Shown one piece after another: positions 49,263 to 61,279 of a stretch of DNA of 64,000 nucleotides. Position 1 is the stretch's first letter. Every line of letters starts with the position of its first letter. A program made the translations under genes and the position numbers. Below the pieces are notes generated by a model. That model was not told the origin of the DNA. It saw nothing but the letters and a program-made list of their open reading frames with translations, and ran no database searches. The stretch comes from Adineta vaga. Lineage: Eukaryota; Rotifera. Location: the NCBI GenBank assembly GCA_021613535.1, contig CP075492.1, positions 7,564,001-7,628,000 of the forward strand. Direction: 5' to 3'.

Positions 49263-49332
49263 TTATAATAATAAAAAAAGAAATACTAAAATTCTAGTTG
49301 ACAGTTGATTGTACTTATTTAATCTTTTGAGA

Positions 49333-50691
49333 ATGGGTCAAATAACTGACAAGGTTGAACTTAATACTTTCGAACAGTACGAAAAATATCAAATGAGTCT
49401 GTTGACATTAACAATGATAAATATTCGTATGCGAAAGAAGAAAAAAAAAGACGAAACGATCATTGTGTCGACAGCTTTTTCCTTATCGCATGCTGTAGAA
49501 AATGTATTTTTTTTAATTATATATACTTGTACTTTATCGTTGTTTTCGCATGTTTACTTTTATCAATTACTATCAACGCTGATGATATCGTGCAATGACT
49601 GTAATAGAATAAAACTTCTTACGATTATTAAAAATGAAGTAACATGGGGAATTTTTGTGATATTTTGTTGTACTCTATCATTAATTATTATCTGGGCTTC
49701 AAATCATCCAATTGAATGGCAAGAATACAAAGATCCTGTTCATGAACAAGGTCTTCTAGCGATCATTGGTGGTATTTTTACTTTTGTAGCAACTGGAATG
49801 TCATTCGTTCAAATTTGTCAACATTTTTTTCATAAAACTCATCATCAATCACAAAAACGTATTATGCGAATTTTAGCCATGGTACCGCTCTATGCTATTA
49901 CATCATGGATATCAATTTTATATTTTACATCGGCAATTTATATGGAATTGATTAAATCTTGTTTTGAAGCTTATATTATCTATTGTTTTCTTTTATTATT
50001 AACGAAATATCTTGGTGGACATCGTGGTGTTGAAGAAGTGATTTTAAATCAAGAAAAAATCAAATTACCATTTCCATTTCGTTTTATTAAACCACAATCA
50101 CATTTGAAATGGATTTGGTATTTTAAACTTAGCCTTCTACAATATACATGGATTAGTCCAATATGTTCAGCTATAGCTGTTGTACTTAATTTAGCAGGCG
50201 TTTATGATGATGGTGAATGGAATTTTCGTCGTGGTTTTCCCTATATAACCATTATTATCAATATTAGTCAAATAATTGCTTTGTATATGTTGATAGCATT
50301 TTATGCCAATGCAAAAGAAGCATTAAAACCATTTAAACCATTACCAAAATTTATTGTTATTAAATTAATTGTTTTTTTTATTTTTTGGCAAACTGTTTTA
50401 ATGAGTGGTCTTGCTGCCGTTGGAGTATTGAGAAATACAACATGTGATCCAATAACGAATAACTATTGTAATGGTTCAACAACTGGATTTACTGTTGAAG
50501 AAGAAAATATCTTACTATCGAATATATTGATTTGTGTTGAAATGGTAGGTTTTTCAATAGCACATCATTGGATATTTAGTTGGAAACATTATGCCGATGG
50601 ATCATTTAAGAACATTCTCGAATCACGCTATCGTCAAATGAATGATAACAAAGATGATACTGAACTAGATGTATTTATCACACGATTGTAA
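49333..50691 (+). CDS. TMEM184 / organic solute transporter alpha-like membrane protein, intronless
   Basis: 452 aa from ATG 49333; the open frame extends upstream but without another ATG. Several hydrophobic helices, with the OST-alpha/TMEM184 pattern: a helix pair, then MRILAMVPLYAITSWISILY, FEAYIIYCFLLLLTKYLGG, LKLSLLQYTW-like KLSLLQYTWISPI, an IIALYMLIAFYANAKEALKPFKPLPKF segment and a final LICVEMVGFSIAHHWIFS. An N-terminal polybasic stretch (RKKKKKDE) precedes helix 1. The family moves or senses organic solutes, but most TMEM184 members lack a defined substrate. The stop-to-start gap to the preceding gene is 70 bp, so it is probably co-transcribed or trans-spliced. Confidence 0.85.
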   Translation: MGQITDKVELNTFEQYEKYQMSLLTLTMINIRMRKKKKKDETIIVSTAFSLSHAVENVFFLIIYTCTLSLFSHVYFYQLLSTLMISCNDCNRIKLLTIIKNEVTWGIFVIFCCTLSLIIIWASNHPIEWQEYKDPVHEQGLLAIIGGIFTFVATGMSFVQICQHFFHKTHHQSQKRIMRILAMVPLYAITSWISILYFTSAIYMELIKSCFEAYIIYCFLLLLTKYLGGHRGVEEVILNQEKIKLPFPFRFIKPQSHLKWIWYFKLSLLQYTWISPICSAIAVVLNLAGVYDDGEWNFRRGFPYITIIINISQIIALYMLIAFYANAKEALKPFKPLPKFIVIKLIVFFIFWQTVLMSGLAAVGVLRNTTCDPITNNYCNGSTTGFTVEEENILLSNILICVEMVGFSIAHHWIFSWKHYADGSFKNILESRYRQMNDNKDDTELDVFITRL

Positions 50692-50793
50692 CGTGAAAAA
50701 AGAAATGTATGTTTATTTTGATATTTTATATTTAAAAAAAGAAGAATAACGGTGATTCAGTTCGAGTATAGTAATATATTTTTATAGAAATTG

Positions 50794-52293
50794 TTAATCT
50801 CGCTTCGATATTTTTACGAAAACTGGTTTCGTTGGACGACTTAAACCTGCCAATTGCTTTTTGTTAATTGTTTTTTCGAAATCAATCGATTCTGGCATGA
50901 TTTCAATTTTACATAGTTTTGCTAATCGAATAAGAACTAATCTGATTTGTGTTTTGACATATTTCTCTCCCGTACAAGGATGTTTACCACGTCCAAATGG
51001 CATTGCTTTGTATGGATCAGCTTTCATTTCTTCTCGTGGTTTTAAATGCCGATCGGGATCAAATTTAAAAGGATCTACGTATAATTCTCGAGCACGACTA
51101 AGAGGATTGAGAACCAAATTTCCCGATGGAATAAATTTATTGTCTGAAAGTGGAATGTCTTCGCTAGAATACCGGACGGCTACAGGAAATTCCGTATGCA
51201 TTCGAAGTATTTCATAAATACATGCTTGAATATATTCTAATGAATTTAAATAATCAATAGTAATTTCACCAAGTACGGGTGCACTATCAATTTCTTCTTG
51301 AAGTTTATGACCAACTTCATCATGTTCATGACGACTCCACTCCAGAAGCATATATGCCATTGTTGTATAAGTATTGAGTTGTGCTGGGAAAAAAATTGAA
51401 TAAACAAGATAAGCAACATAGCGGAGCGTAAACAATTTGCCATGTTGTTCTAAATCTTTCTTAGCATATTTAACAGTTTCATACATAATATTGATATCTT
51501 TCGGTTCAATATTATTTTCAATCATTTTCAAACATTGATTGACATCAGGTGTTATAAGTTCGATCCATTTTTCCCAAGCAATATCTTTTCCACTACGAAT
51601 TCCTAATCGTGATACAAGACCATGTGTAAATGGATTCATGAAACTTTTGTCAGCATCTAATTTAGTAAAAAGTTCAATCACTTGTGTAACATGATTTTTA
51701 TAAACTCGAGGTGACATGAAATTTATCGAATTCAAACGTAATACTAAACGATAGACAAAATCAAATATATCGACTACTACATCGTTACCATTTTCTGTCC
51801 AAAATCGGCCATTTTTTTGATTGAAATAATCGTCAATAGCAATGTCGAAGTTCATTGTCATGAGACGTAAACATTGTGGTGTTAAAATTTTTTGTATATA
51901 AGGAACTGCATTGTGATTTTCTATATAATGACTTTCTGGATATGCTGGTCCTAACAAGAGAGTGGCCGCGCGTCGTAAACTGAGCGCTTCGTCAGCTGAA
52001 TTATAATATGTTTTTATATCCGTATATTTTGTAATGAATGTTACATGTTTTCCAAGAAGTAAAACTGTAAAATTTTCACCAAATTTCTCACGCCATTTGT
52101 TCACGGATGCTTCCAAATTTAATAATGCAAGAACGGGACCTAAGAATGGACAATACCATGGTTCGATAATGACCGGTGGATATTTTGGATCAAAATTATG
52201 CCGTTGAGCAGATAAATAACGAACATAGACATGAAATGTGACAACAGCAAGAAGGTAAAGAAAAATTAGAAGAAGAATCCATGTGACTTCCAT
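50794..52293 (-). CDS. Cytochrome P450, CYP51/CYP7-clan-like, intronless, 499 aa
   Basis: Heme-thiolate monooxygenase, full length for the family. N-terminal membrane anchor ILLLIFLYLLAVVTFHVYV. The K-helix ExxR is EILR, followed by the PERF-like FDPDRHL and the heme-binding loop FGRGKHPCTGE with the axial Cys. The I-helix reads FPAQLNTYTTMAYMLLE and lacks the usual acidic residue of the AGxD/ET motif. Heme-loop and I-helix wording recall fungal and CYP51-like P450s more than the usual animal CYP2/3/4 clans, and there are no introns; fungal origin is an inference. ER membrane expected, substrate unknown, possibly a sterol or other lipid. It converges on the TMEM184-like gene. Confidence 0.9.
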   Translation of the reverse strand: MEVTWILLLIFLYLLAVVTFHVYVRYLSAQRHNFDPKYPPVIIEPWYCPFLGPVLALLNLEASVNKWREKFGENFTVLLLGKHVTFITKYTDIKTYYNSADEALSLRRAATLLLGPAYPESHYIENHNAVPYIQKILTPQCLRLMTMNFDIAIDDYFNQKNGRFWTENGNDVVVDIFDFVYRLVLRLNSINFMSPRVYKNHVTQVIELFTKLDADKSFMNPFTHGLVSRLGIRSGKDIAWEKWIELITPDVNQCLKMIENNIEPKDINIMYETVKYAKKDLEQHGKLFTLRYVAYLVYSIFFPAQLNTYTTMAYMLLEWSRHEHDEVGHKLQEEIDSAPVLGEITIDYLNSLEYIQACIYEILRMHTEFPVAVRYSSEDIPLSDNKFIPSGNLVLNPLSRARELYVDPFKFDPDRHLKPREEMKADPYKAMPFGRGKHPCTGEKYVKTQIRLVLIRLAKLCKIEIMPESIDFEKTINKKQLAGLSRPTKPVFVKISKRD

Positions 52294-53794
52294 TTTGAAA
52301 TAAAATCAATCAACGAAAATCTGGAATGAAATTGAATATCTGAGAATTTACAAGATTTTTATATGACCTTGTTCAGGTCATTATTCTCAAAAGCAACTAT
52401 TGTGACTTATCATCATCATCGGTCTTATCAAAAATATTTTTACCTCTGTTGTTTTTGAAAGCAGAAAAAGAAAGGTTTGAAAGTATAAAATATGCCTATT
52501 ATGGTGAAAAACAGTCACGTGATCCATGTTGACGAAAAAAAAACGACACACTTCAGTGTCGTTAAAGTACGTTGAAGGATTTTAAAATGTTCTTAAAAAT
52601 CTAAGGTTATGATGATAAAACATGAGAAATTTCAGCAATAAAATCAAATCTTCTTTTAAATATTTCCATTATCGTAAAACCTTAGTATTGAGTATATTAT
52701 GGAAAACATATTTTATTTCATCAGGGTGTGAGTGTCCAGTTCGTTCCATCACTTAGTTATCCTCATCCTTTAGATGATCAACTTCGCATATCGGAATTAC
52801 TATTGAAGTAATACACGAAATACAATTATCAATTAATGTTGAATGAATCACCTATTCACTAATGAAGACTTCACATCGACAGTGATGATTGATAAACGTT
52901 AACCATCGCTATAAAACTAACTCGACAAGTTCAATTTTTACAACTTCATTTAACATTAAAATATCTTATAAGATGAGAATGAATCAGTGTAGACATGATT
53001 TCGATTCCAGACTCATATTTAAATCCTCAACTACAGCATAAAAATAGTTATTGTGTAAACGTCAACGTTTCCATGAAAAACTTCGAAGTTAAATCAAATA
53101 TAATTGTTTACTAGACGTTAATGAATTAATTTAAAACCGTTAAATTGAATAGCCTAGCCCTATTGTCACTCTCCGATCTAAGCACTGCATATGAGAAACA
53201 TGATAGAGAAAATTATGATATTCTATATTTCATCGAATTACACAGATACTTTTTAAAGGAGATTGACTAAACAGAAGAACAAAAATGTTCATTAGGATTT
53301 CTAACGAATATAAAATACATGAAGATGCGTTATCATAATGTTTTCGAGTAACATTAATATAGAACGTCATTATATGGATATTATTCTTGTTCTTCAATAC
53401 GTGACTCTGTTCTCAAACACTATACGTTGTGCAATGAGAAAAAAAGCAATCATGCATCATCAAGGAATCTATTTATATTGAGCCATGCTTGATAGATTAG
53501 AATCAAATAGATATTCATACTAGGTAAGTATAATACGATATGTTTTGCCTTCATTTATTCATGAAAGAAAATACTAAAAAAATAATCCATATAATTTTTT
53601 TCACAAGGGAATTTTATTCAAAAGGATTTCAGAATTGGTGTCATTTGAAATTCTCGAAAAGTTCGATAGAGCTAATAGTCATTTCGAGGAAACACTAATA
53701 ACGTTTGGATCGATCAACAGGAGCTAAAATTGATATTGTAAAACTTCGTGATCTTAGATTAGAATAACTACTATCTCTATTGTAAACAGTTTTG
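52294..53794. other. Intergenic region, no gene seen
   Basis: 1.5 kb of AT-rich DNA between divergent P450 and FG-GAP genes. Short open frames lack any recognisable feature. It should include both promoters. Confidence 0.5.
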
Positions 53795-56700
53795 ATGGCG
53801 TTTATTATCTCATCGACAAGAGAATCATTTTCCACAAATGTTCCAGTCGCCACATCAGAAAACAACCAACCGATGGTAAATAGATGCAATACACACAGTG
53901 ATCCTGTCAATTCAACAGCTAAAGACATGCAGTCAGGACTCTGGTATGTAATTTTCATTGTTAATTCTGCAATTGCCATTCATAATTGTTTTCATTAGGA
54001 GAAGAATAATCTGGTCGAAACTACGATCTTTCTTTGTATTTACTATCTTTGCTGGTCTATCAATGGCAATTGGCATTTTAGTTGTTTGTTTTAAGACATC
54101 AACAAATTCGAGTAAGCATATACTTCTTGAATCTGAGAAGTCAGTCGAACGCTTTTGTTTCATTGTCTTCTCACCAAGATTTTCATTTAGCAGAGACATG
54201 TAAACCTAAAAGGCTCACAGAATTTTTGATATTGCGTGAATAAATAAAGTCTTATTCGCATGCTCATATGATGTTTAGATCCCACATGCTCGATCATGTA
54301 CAAAGCAATGGACGTCAATTTAATCGACCAAGATTCACGTCCAAGATCTATAGCTGTGTGTGACTTTAATAATGACACGAAACTAGATATGGTAGTGGTC
54401 AACTCTGCCATCGATAGTATGACAATCTTTCTTGGAAATGGTAATGGAGTTTTTACACGACTAACAACTTATTCGACTGGTATCGGTTCCAAACCATACT
54501 CGATTGCGATCGGTGATTTTAACAACGATAAACATTTAGATATTGCCGTCGCCAATTATGGTACTCATCAGATAGGCATTTTTCTTGGTTATGGCAACGG
54601 AAATTTCACATCTCAAATTACGTATTCCACCGGTGTTTCTCGCCCGTTGGCCATTATTGTCGCTGATGTCGATCATGATGATCAATCGGATATTATTGTT
54701 GTTAATTATGGTACTAATACTATTGGGATTATTTCTGGATATAGTAATGAAATGTTTGCAACTCAAGTATTATATTCCACTGGATATGATTCTTTTCCAT
54801 ATGCGATTGCCATTGGTGATTTCAATAATGATACACAACTTGATTTCGTTGTAGCTAATTACGGTACATACACGATAGAGATTTTTCTTGGATATGATAA
54901 TGGTACGTTTCGTCAGCAGGAGATTTACTTTGTTGGTCGAGATTCACGACCATGCTCCGTGGCGGTTAATGATTTTAACGAGGATAATATTTTAGATATT
55001 ATCGTTGCCAATAGTGGAACGGGTAGTGTTGCCATATTCGTAGGCTATGGAAATGGATCATTTGCAAGTAAAAAGATATTTTCAACGGATATTTTTGGTT
55101 TTCAACAGATTGCTGTTGGTGACATCGACAATGATCATCGACAAGATATTATTCTAACCAATCATATGGACGATAGTATATGTATACTACGTGGCTCTAA
55201 CGATGGAAATTTTGGCAATAAAACAAGCTATTCAACAGGCGTCAATTCAAATCCTCATTCAGTTATAATTGTTGATCTTAACGATGATAAAAGATTGGAT
55301 ATTATCACGATTAATAACGGTACTAATAGCATCGCTATCATGCTCGGATATGATCCTGGAGAGTTTCTCAATCAAACAACGTACTCTACTGGATATGAAT
55401 CTGAACCAAAATCCGTTGCTGTGGGTGACTTGAATAACGACCATCGTTTGGATATTGTTGTTGCGAATTATGTCGCCGATAACATTGGAGTATTTCTTGC
55501 AACTGATAACGGTACATTTTCCTCGCAAACTACATATTCAACTGGATTTTTCTCTTATCCACAAGCAGTGGCCGTTGCTGACTTGAATAATGACAGTCAG
55601 CTAGACATCATTGTTGCTAATTTTGTCGGTGATAATATAACGATATTTTTTGGATATGGCGATGGACGATTTGAAAATCGAACTAAATATTGGACAGGAG
55701 AGCGGTCTGGACCACAGTCAATCGCCATAAATGATTTGAACCATGATACTCAACTTGATATCGTCGTTGGTAATTATCGTGCTGGAAGTATTGGAATATT
55801 TCTTGGCATTGGTAATGGAAAGTTCGCCAATCAAACAATATATTCACTTTACGATGGAACATCGTTAGCCTCTGTGGCTATTGGAGATTTCAATGGTGAT
55901 GATCACTTGGATATTGTGGCGTCTGGTGTGGGTTTTGATTCAAAGATAATTATATACTTCGGTTTAGGAAATGGAAGCTTCGTTAATCCAATCACATATT
56001 TAACTGGCTTTGATTCCGGTGCATATTCAGTTGCTGTCGCTGATGTAAATAATGATAGCAAACTTGATATTGCTGTCGCTAATAGAAACGACTTTAGTGT
56101 TGGAATATTCCTCGGACTAGGAAATGGAACATTCGAAGATCAGAAGAAATATTTAACTGAAGCTAGATCTTCTCCGATTTCGATTGCTATTGCTGATTTT
56201 AATAACGATAGTTTTCTCGATATAGCCGCCGCTCATTCGAACTCTGATCATTTCGGTATATTTCTTGGACTTGGTGATGGAACGTTTAAAAGTCAAAGGA
56301 GATTTTCTACTGGAGATCAATCTTCACCGGCCGCAGTAACCTATGGAGATTTCAATACTGACCGCCGATTGGATATTGTTGTTGCTAATTCTCAATCTTC
56401 GACTATTGGTATATTTCTTGGATATGATCAGGGAGCTATTGGAAGTCCACAAACGTATTCAACTGGTTCAGCGACGAATCCACAATCGATTGTCATCGGA
56501 GATTTTAATCGTGATCAACAACTAGATATTGCCGTTGCAAATTATGGTACTGACAGTATTAGTGTACTTCTTGGTTATAGTAATCTAACGTTTACAAGTG
56601 AAACTAATTATCCTACAGGTTCTGATTCGTTACCAAAATCAATTACTATTGCCGATTTGAATAATGACTCCGTCTTGGATATTATTGTAGCAAATTTTGG

Positions 56701-58584
56701 TAACGATAATATTGGTTTGTTTCTTGGAAATAGGAATGGAACATTTCGAAAGCAAACAACATTTGCGACTGACTTGGGTTCTCGCCCATTTTCTATTGCT
56801 GTGACTGATTTCAATCACGACAATCAATCAGATCTAGCCATTGCTTTTTCTGGTACGAATAATGTCGGCATTTTTCTCGGTTATAAATATCCGGATGTGA
56901 CTAGTCAAAAGACATATTCAACCGGGAATCAATCTAATCCGTGTTCAGTTGCTGTAGGTGATTTTAATGACGACAAATTACTCGATGTAGTCGTCACCAA
57001 TATGCCGTGGGAAATATCGGTATCTTTCTCGCAATAGACCATGAAAATTTCGGTGATCAGACAATTTATTCGACAGGAAATGGTTCGATGCCACAATCGG
57101 TCGCTGTCAGTGACTTTAATAATGACAATCGATTGGATATCGTCGTTGTGAATAATGCTGCTGAGAATATCGGAGTTTTTCTCGGATATGGTAATGGAAC
57201 ATTTGCTCCGCAAGCGACATATGCAACTGGAGACGGTTCTTTTCCACAATGGATTTCTGTCGGAGATTTTAATAATGATAATCGAACGGATATCGTCGTT
57301 TCCAATTCATTCGGTCAAAACATAGGTGTCTTTCTTGCGTACAGTAATGGAACGTTTGCTCCTCAACAAACATATTCAATCGGAGATCAGTTCATCCCTT
57401 CGCCAATCACGGTCGGTGACTTGAATGGTGACAATCAATTAGATATTGTTGTTGTTAATGATGATCTTTTCCGTAAAAGTTTAGAAATATTTCTTGGATT
57501 TGGCAATGGAACGTTCTTAACCGAAACAAAATATTCTATTTTACTGAGAGACGATACCAGCGCTAGTTCGATGGCTCTCGGTGATTTCAATAATGATAAA
57601 CAATTCGATATCGTTGTTTGTTATAGTCGTGCCGATAGTATAGGAGTATTTCTTGCAAATGGCAATGTAAGCTTTGCATCTGAAAAGACATATGCAATCG
57701 AAACGAATGCTTATCCTCAGTCGATTGCTGTCGGTGATTTTAATAATGATAATCGATTGGATATCGTTATAGCTAATACAAACACTAACAATATTGGCTT
57801 ATTTATTGGATTTGGTGATGGGACTTTTCAGCTTGTTAGACTGTACTCTACAGGTTACAAAACTGGACCATTATCAATTGCTGTGGCTGATTTTGATCAT
57901 GATGCTATTTTAGATATTGTTGTCGGTTATGGTCAATCGGGAAGTATAGGGGTATTTTTTGGTTTTTATGATCAAATCTTTTTCAGGCAGCTACTCTTGA
58001 CAACAGGTGCGAGTTCTGGTCCTCAATCCGTCACCGTTGCGGATGTCAACAACGACACTCGAGAGGATGTGATCGTGGCCAATACAAATGTCGATAATAT
58101 TGGGATATTTCTGGGAAATGGCGATGGAACATTTCTGAATCAAACAACTTATTCAACTGGTTCTGGCTCTCGTCCGTACTCGGTCGTCGTCGGTAATTTT
58201 AACAATGACAATCGAACTGATATTGTCGTCGCCAATTATGGAAGCGAGAGTGTCGGTGTATTTCTTGGATTGAATAATGGTACGTTTGCAAGTCAAATGA
58301 TATACGCGGTTGGTGTGGATTCCCGACCATCTTCGATTGCTACGTTTGATTTCAATCAGGACAATCAATTGGATGTTGTTATCACTGATGAAGGAACAAA
58401 CAAAATAGTTGTTCTTTTTGGATCTAGTAATGGAACTTTTCAAATGTTAACCAAGTATGAAACTGGATATAATTCTCGACCGTGTGCTATTGCAATCGGG
58501 AATTTAAACAATGACACACAAAGAGATATTATCATTGCCAATTGTGGTACTAATAATATAGGATTTGTTTCGAAGTTTTGTTGA
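53795..58584 (+). pseudogene. Type II membrane protein with 28 FG-GAP/VCBS repeats, one apparent frameshift, 3 exons
   Basis: Exons 53795-53943, 53999-54111, 54279-58584. The first two give a short cytoplasmic tail and a membrane helix (FFVFTIFAGLSMAIGILVV). The third is one giant exon of tandem repeats of about 48 residues, each with a Ca2+-binding DxNxDxxxD-type loop (GDFNNDxxLD) and an IFLGxGNGTF strand, as in integrin-type beta-propellers; I count 18 repeats before the lesion and 10 after. The frame breaks at 57003-57007, where an IVVAN-type strand switches from frame 2 to frame 1 without splice sites, consistent with one missing base; the downstream frame then runs cleanly to 58584. The last repeat is cut short (GFVSKFC). 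Genuine pseudogene or single-base sequence error are both possible. Confidence 0.78.
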
Positions 58585-59064
58585 GGATCACAATGTGGAT
58601 GTTAGATCAGTCGAAGGCTCATAGATGCTCATGCCTGCCAACGTACATCCACCCTTATGAGCTTCACGCTGATTAAATAAATTCATTTCTTCAAAATCTT
58701 GAGGATGGGTGGGGTGGGTTTAGATATATCTTCTTCTTTCAAACCCATACCCTCAAGATATATTTTTCATGCTCTAACATAAATGGTAAAGGAATCGATC
58801 GGAAAACTGCAAATCTCGAGACACTATCTACTGGAATTTCTAAAATACTGCTGAGATGGCAAGACGTGGTTGAGAGGTTGATGAGTCACTATTACTTAAT
58901 GAACAGTATCGTAAAGTTCATTAGTTTGATCTTGTTTTACTATTATATTAATATCTTAGTATTGCGTATCTCATAAAAAACATATTTTATTTTATCAAAT
59001 TCAGCAATAAGAGATAAAAAACGACTTTTTCAATTAATTAATATTGCTGTATAACGACGCTATA
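58585..59064. other. 3' flanks of two convergent genes
   Basis: Contains an AATAAA poly(A) signal at 58676-58681 for the FG-GAP gene and the inverted repeat described separately. Nothing else is recognised. Confidence 0.5.
58696..58759. repeat. Imperfect inverted repeat with ATCTTGAGG / CCTCAAGAT ends
   Basis: The left arm 58696-58721 (ATCTTGAGG, then a G/T-rich stretch ending GGGTTT) pairs with the right arm 58741-58759 (AAACCC to CCTCAAGAT), with seven unpaired G/T bases in the left arm and a 19-bp loop. The arms share the 11-mer ACCCTCAAGAT with 21912-21922. It could be a small foldback element or a transcription-end hairpin between convergent genes. Confidence 0.6.
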
Positions 59065-61279
59065 TCAAGCTTCTTTAATCAATATGCCATAAGGTCGAAT
59101 ATCTTTTGGATCTGGAACAACCCATATATCGTCAACTTCAGTTGTTTTAATACCATCCGGATTGACAGCTACTTGCAACATGCATTTAAATTTCTTTTCT
59201 CCACGAACAGTCTTTAATGGAACGATTTAACATAACTATTTTCAGGAAAAGTCGGATTCGGTGAACAATAGACACCTTCTCCGTATGCGTGCTCTCGAGC
59301 TTTCAGAAATTCATTCACGTGAATACTAGCAAGAGCATCAACACATGCATATTGTGGATCAGATAAGTCAGTCCCATCACCAAAGTCTATACTCTTTGCA
59401 CGACCAGTTCCATCGCGAAAGTCTTCACTCTTTACACGACCAGTTCCATGAAAAGCTCTGTACCAATTTCTAGAGTCTCGAAATGGATGAAGCCAATAGT
59501 CATCGGAATATTTACCTAGAACTTTCAATCCATATCGCGTCCATCCAGACGGTGTTGTATATGTTTTTGTGCGTTCAGGTGGTCCAACTTCATACGTTTT
59601 TGATACACTATCAAATGTCTTATTACCACGCTTATCAAAATATGCAATATCAAATGATGGACGAAATAACAGTGGATGGATTTTCGCAGAAACAAATTCA
59701 TCGAATTGTTTCTCCAACTTTTTCGAAATTTTATACAATGATTCGGTCGTGCTTTTTACTAGGTCCAGAACGGTATAAAGAATATTAAATGATCCAACAA
59801 ACACATTTTTTATTACAACATCTTCTTTGTTGACTTTATGTGCCTCTGATAATCGTGTAAGAATGTCGTCAATAATTGGATCAGATTCATTTTGTCTAAT
59901 GACATTTATTAATTTTTGAGCGAGTTTCAAATCATCCAGTTCAGTTTGATCTGTATTTCGATTCCCTAAACCCTTACTACTATTTAATTTTAGTATAAAT
60001 ACTTTGTCTTCAGAATTGATATCCGCTAAATTTGCAGATGCATCATAAAGATTGATCCCACTTCGTGAGTCATAAAATAAACAATCTTCATTTTCAGTTT
60101 TATAAATGATGTTTAAAATATGACATAAAGTATTTCTATCATTAACATCTCCTGATGGTAACGTCTCTAATATTGATTTTGTAAACTCTCTCGCTTTTGC
60201 TAACTCTGGTCCTGATTCATCGATGGTAGCATTGATATTTGGAAAGTTGTCATAATATGCTTTTAATTTTTCTTGCTCTTTCTTGAATATCATCAGAATA
60301 TCTTCGTTTTGTTCGTTGTAATTATCATGTTGAAGAGTATTGTTTTCCTTGGAATTAGTATTTGTTTTTACTAAAAAAAACAGATTTATTATTTAACAAT
60401 GCTGTACGATTGTTCATATCTAATGATTACCTTGAATATAATCATCACTATGGTATTGATCTTGTGCTTGTGAAAGCGTTGGATTATCGAATCTATCTAT
60501 CGACGAAACTATTTTGATTTTGTCTTGCATTTCTGTCATATGTAATAGTGAAGAATCAATCTCATTCAGATTGTTCACCGACTTGGTTTCAGTTTTCGTT
60601 TCCATACCCTCAAGTTTCGAAATATCAGTAAATATGTTATTTGTTGGTATTTCTGTCAGATTTGCGTCAGTTTTGCTTGTTTCCTTTGTTTCTAAGACGT
60701 GCAGCTGTATACCTTCGAGGTCAATAACATTACAAACCTTTTGTTCATTATTGGCACTTATTCTAAATATAAATAGATTTATTCTACGTATTGCTACTGT
60801 TGTACATACTCCTGAGGTTTTTTGGCGATGAGCCGGGGAATCTTAGATATTTTCTTGGCATTCATCAGATTCTTATTGAGAGCAGAGGACGAGTTATCAG
60901 CCGTTGGTATGGTACTTTGAGATGGCGAAAATGTATATCCTGGTGCTCGTATAGGTATTCGAGATTTTGGCACGCATGATTTTGTAGTAGTGGAGAGATT
61001 TGTTGCCAATTCAGGAAATTGTTTTTGATCTTCAGAACGAGACGGTTTTGTATCAGCTGATTGAATAACATAACGTTTTCTTTTCGGTTTATTTGTTACC
61101 GATTCTGTACTTATACGAGCTAGCCAAAGTCTATTGTGTTTTTCACATCGATGGCATGTATCTGGTAGTTCTTCGACCGGTTTATTCAACGACGCTATAG
61201 AGCAACTGCTTTTGCTACATCTTATACCACCAGAGTTTCGAAGATCGAAACCTTTTGAATAACTTGAAGATGATTTCAT
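59065..61279 (-). pseudogene. ADP-ribosyltransferase-like protein (HGT...GVYCSP type), 3 exons, apparent frameshift
   Basis: Exons 61279-60810, 60762-60431, 60370-59065. The N-terminal exon includes a CHRCEKHNRLW motif and basic, Ser-rich sequence; the second is acidic and Thr/Lys/Glu-rich; the third begins with a helical region and ends in an ART-like domain: SGWTRYGLKVLGKY, AFHGTGR, then GEGVYCSPNPTFPENSY. After SYVKSF the frame meets TAA at 59214. The next frame continues with family-like sequence (KKFKCMLQVAVNPDG to DPKDIRPYGILIKEA) to a TGA at 59065. Total length is one base short of a multiple of three, so a single deletion near 59214-59224 explains it. ATG 61279 follows a splice-like AG. 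Catalysis is inferred from fold motifs only. Confidence 0.72.

Noticed and set aside
49309-49332. Upstream extension of the TMEM184-like frame
   Set aside because: It begins with TTG, not ATG; the first ATG is at 49333.
54536-58443. Minus-strand open frames opposite the FG-GAP repeats
   Set aside because: Periodic shadows of the repeat array; the plus strand carries the conserved calcium-loop pattern.
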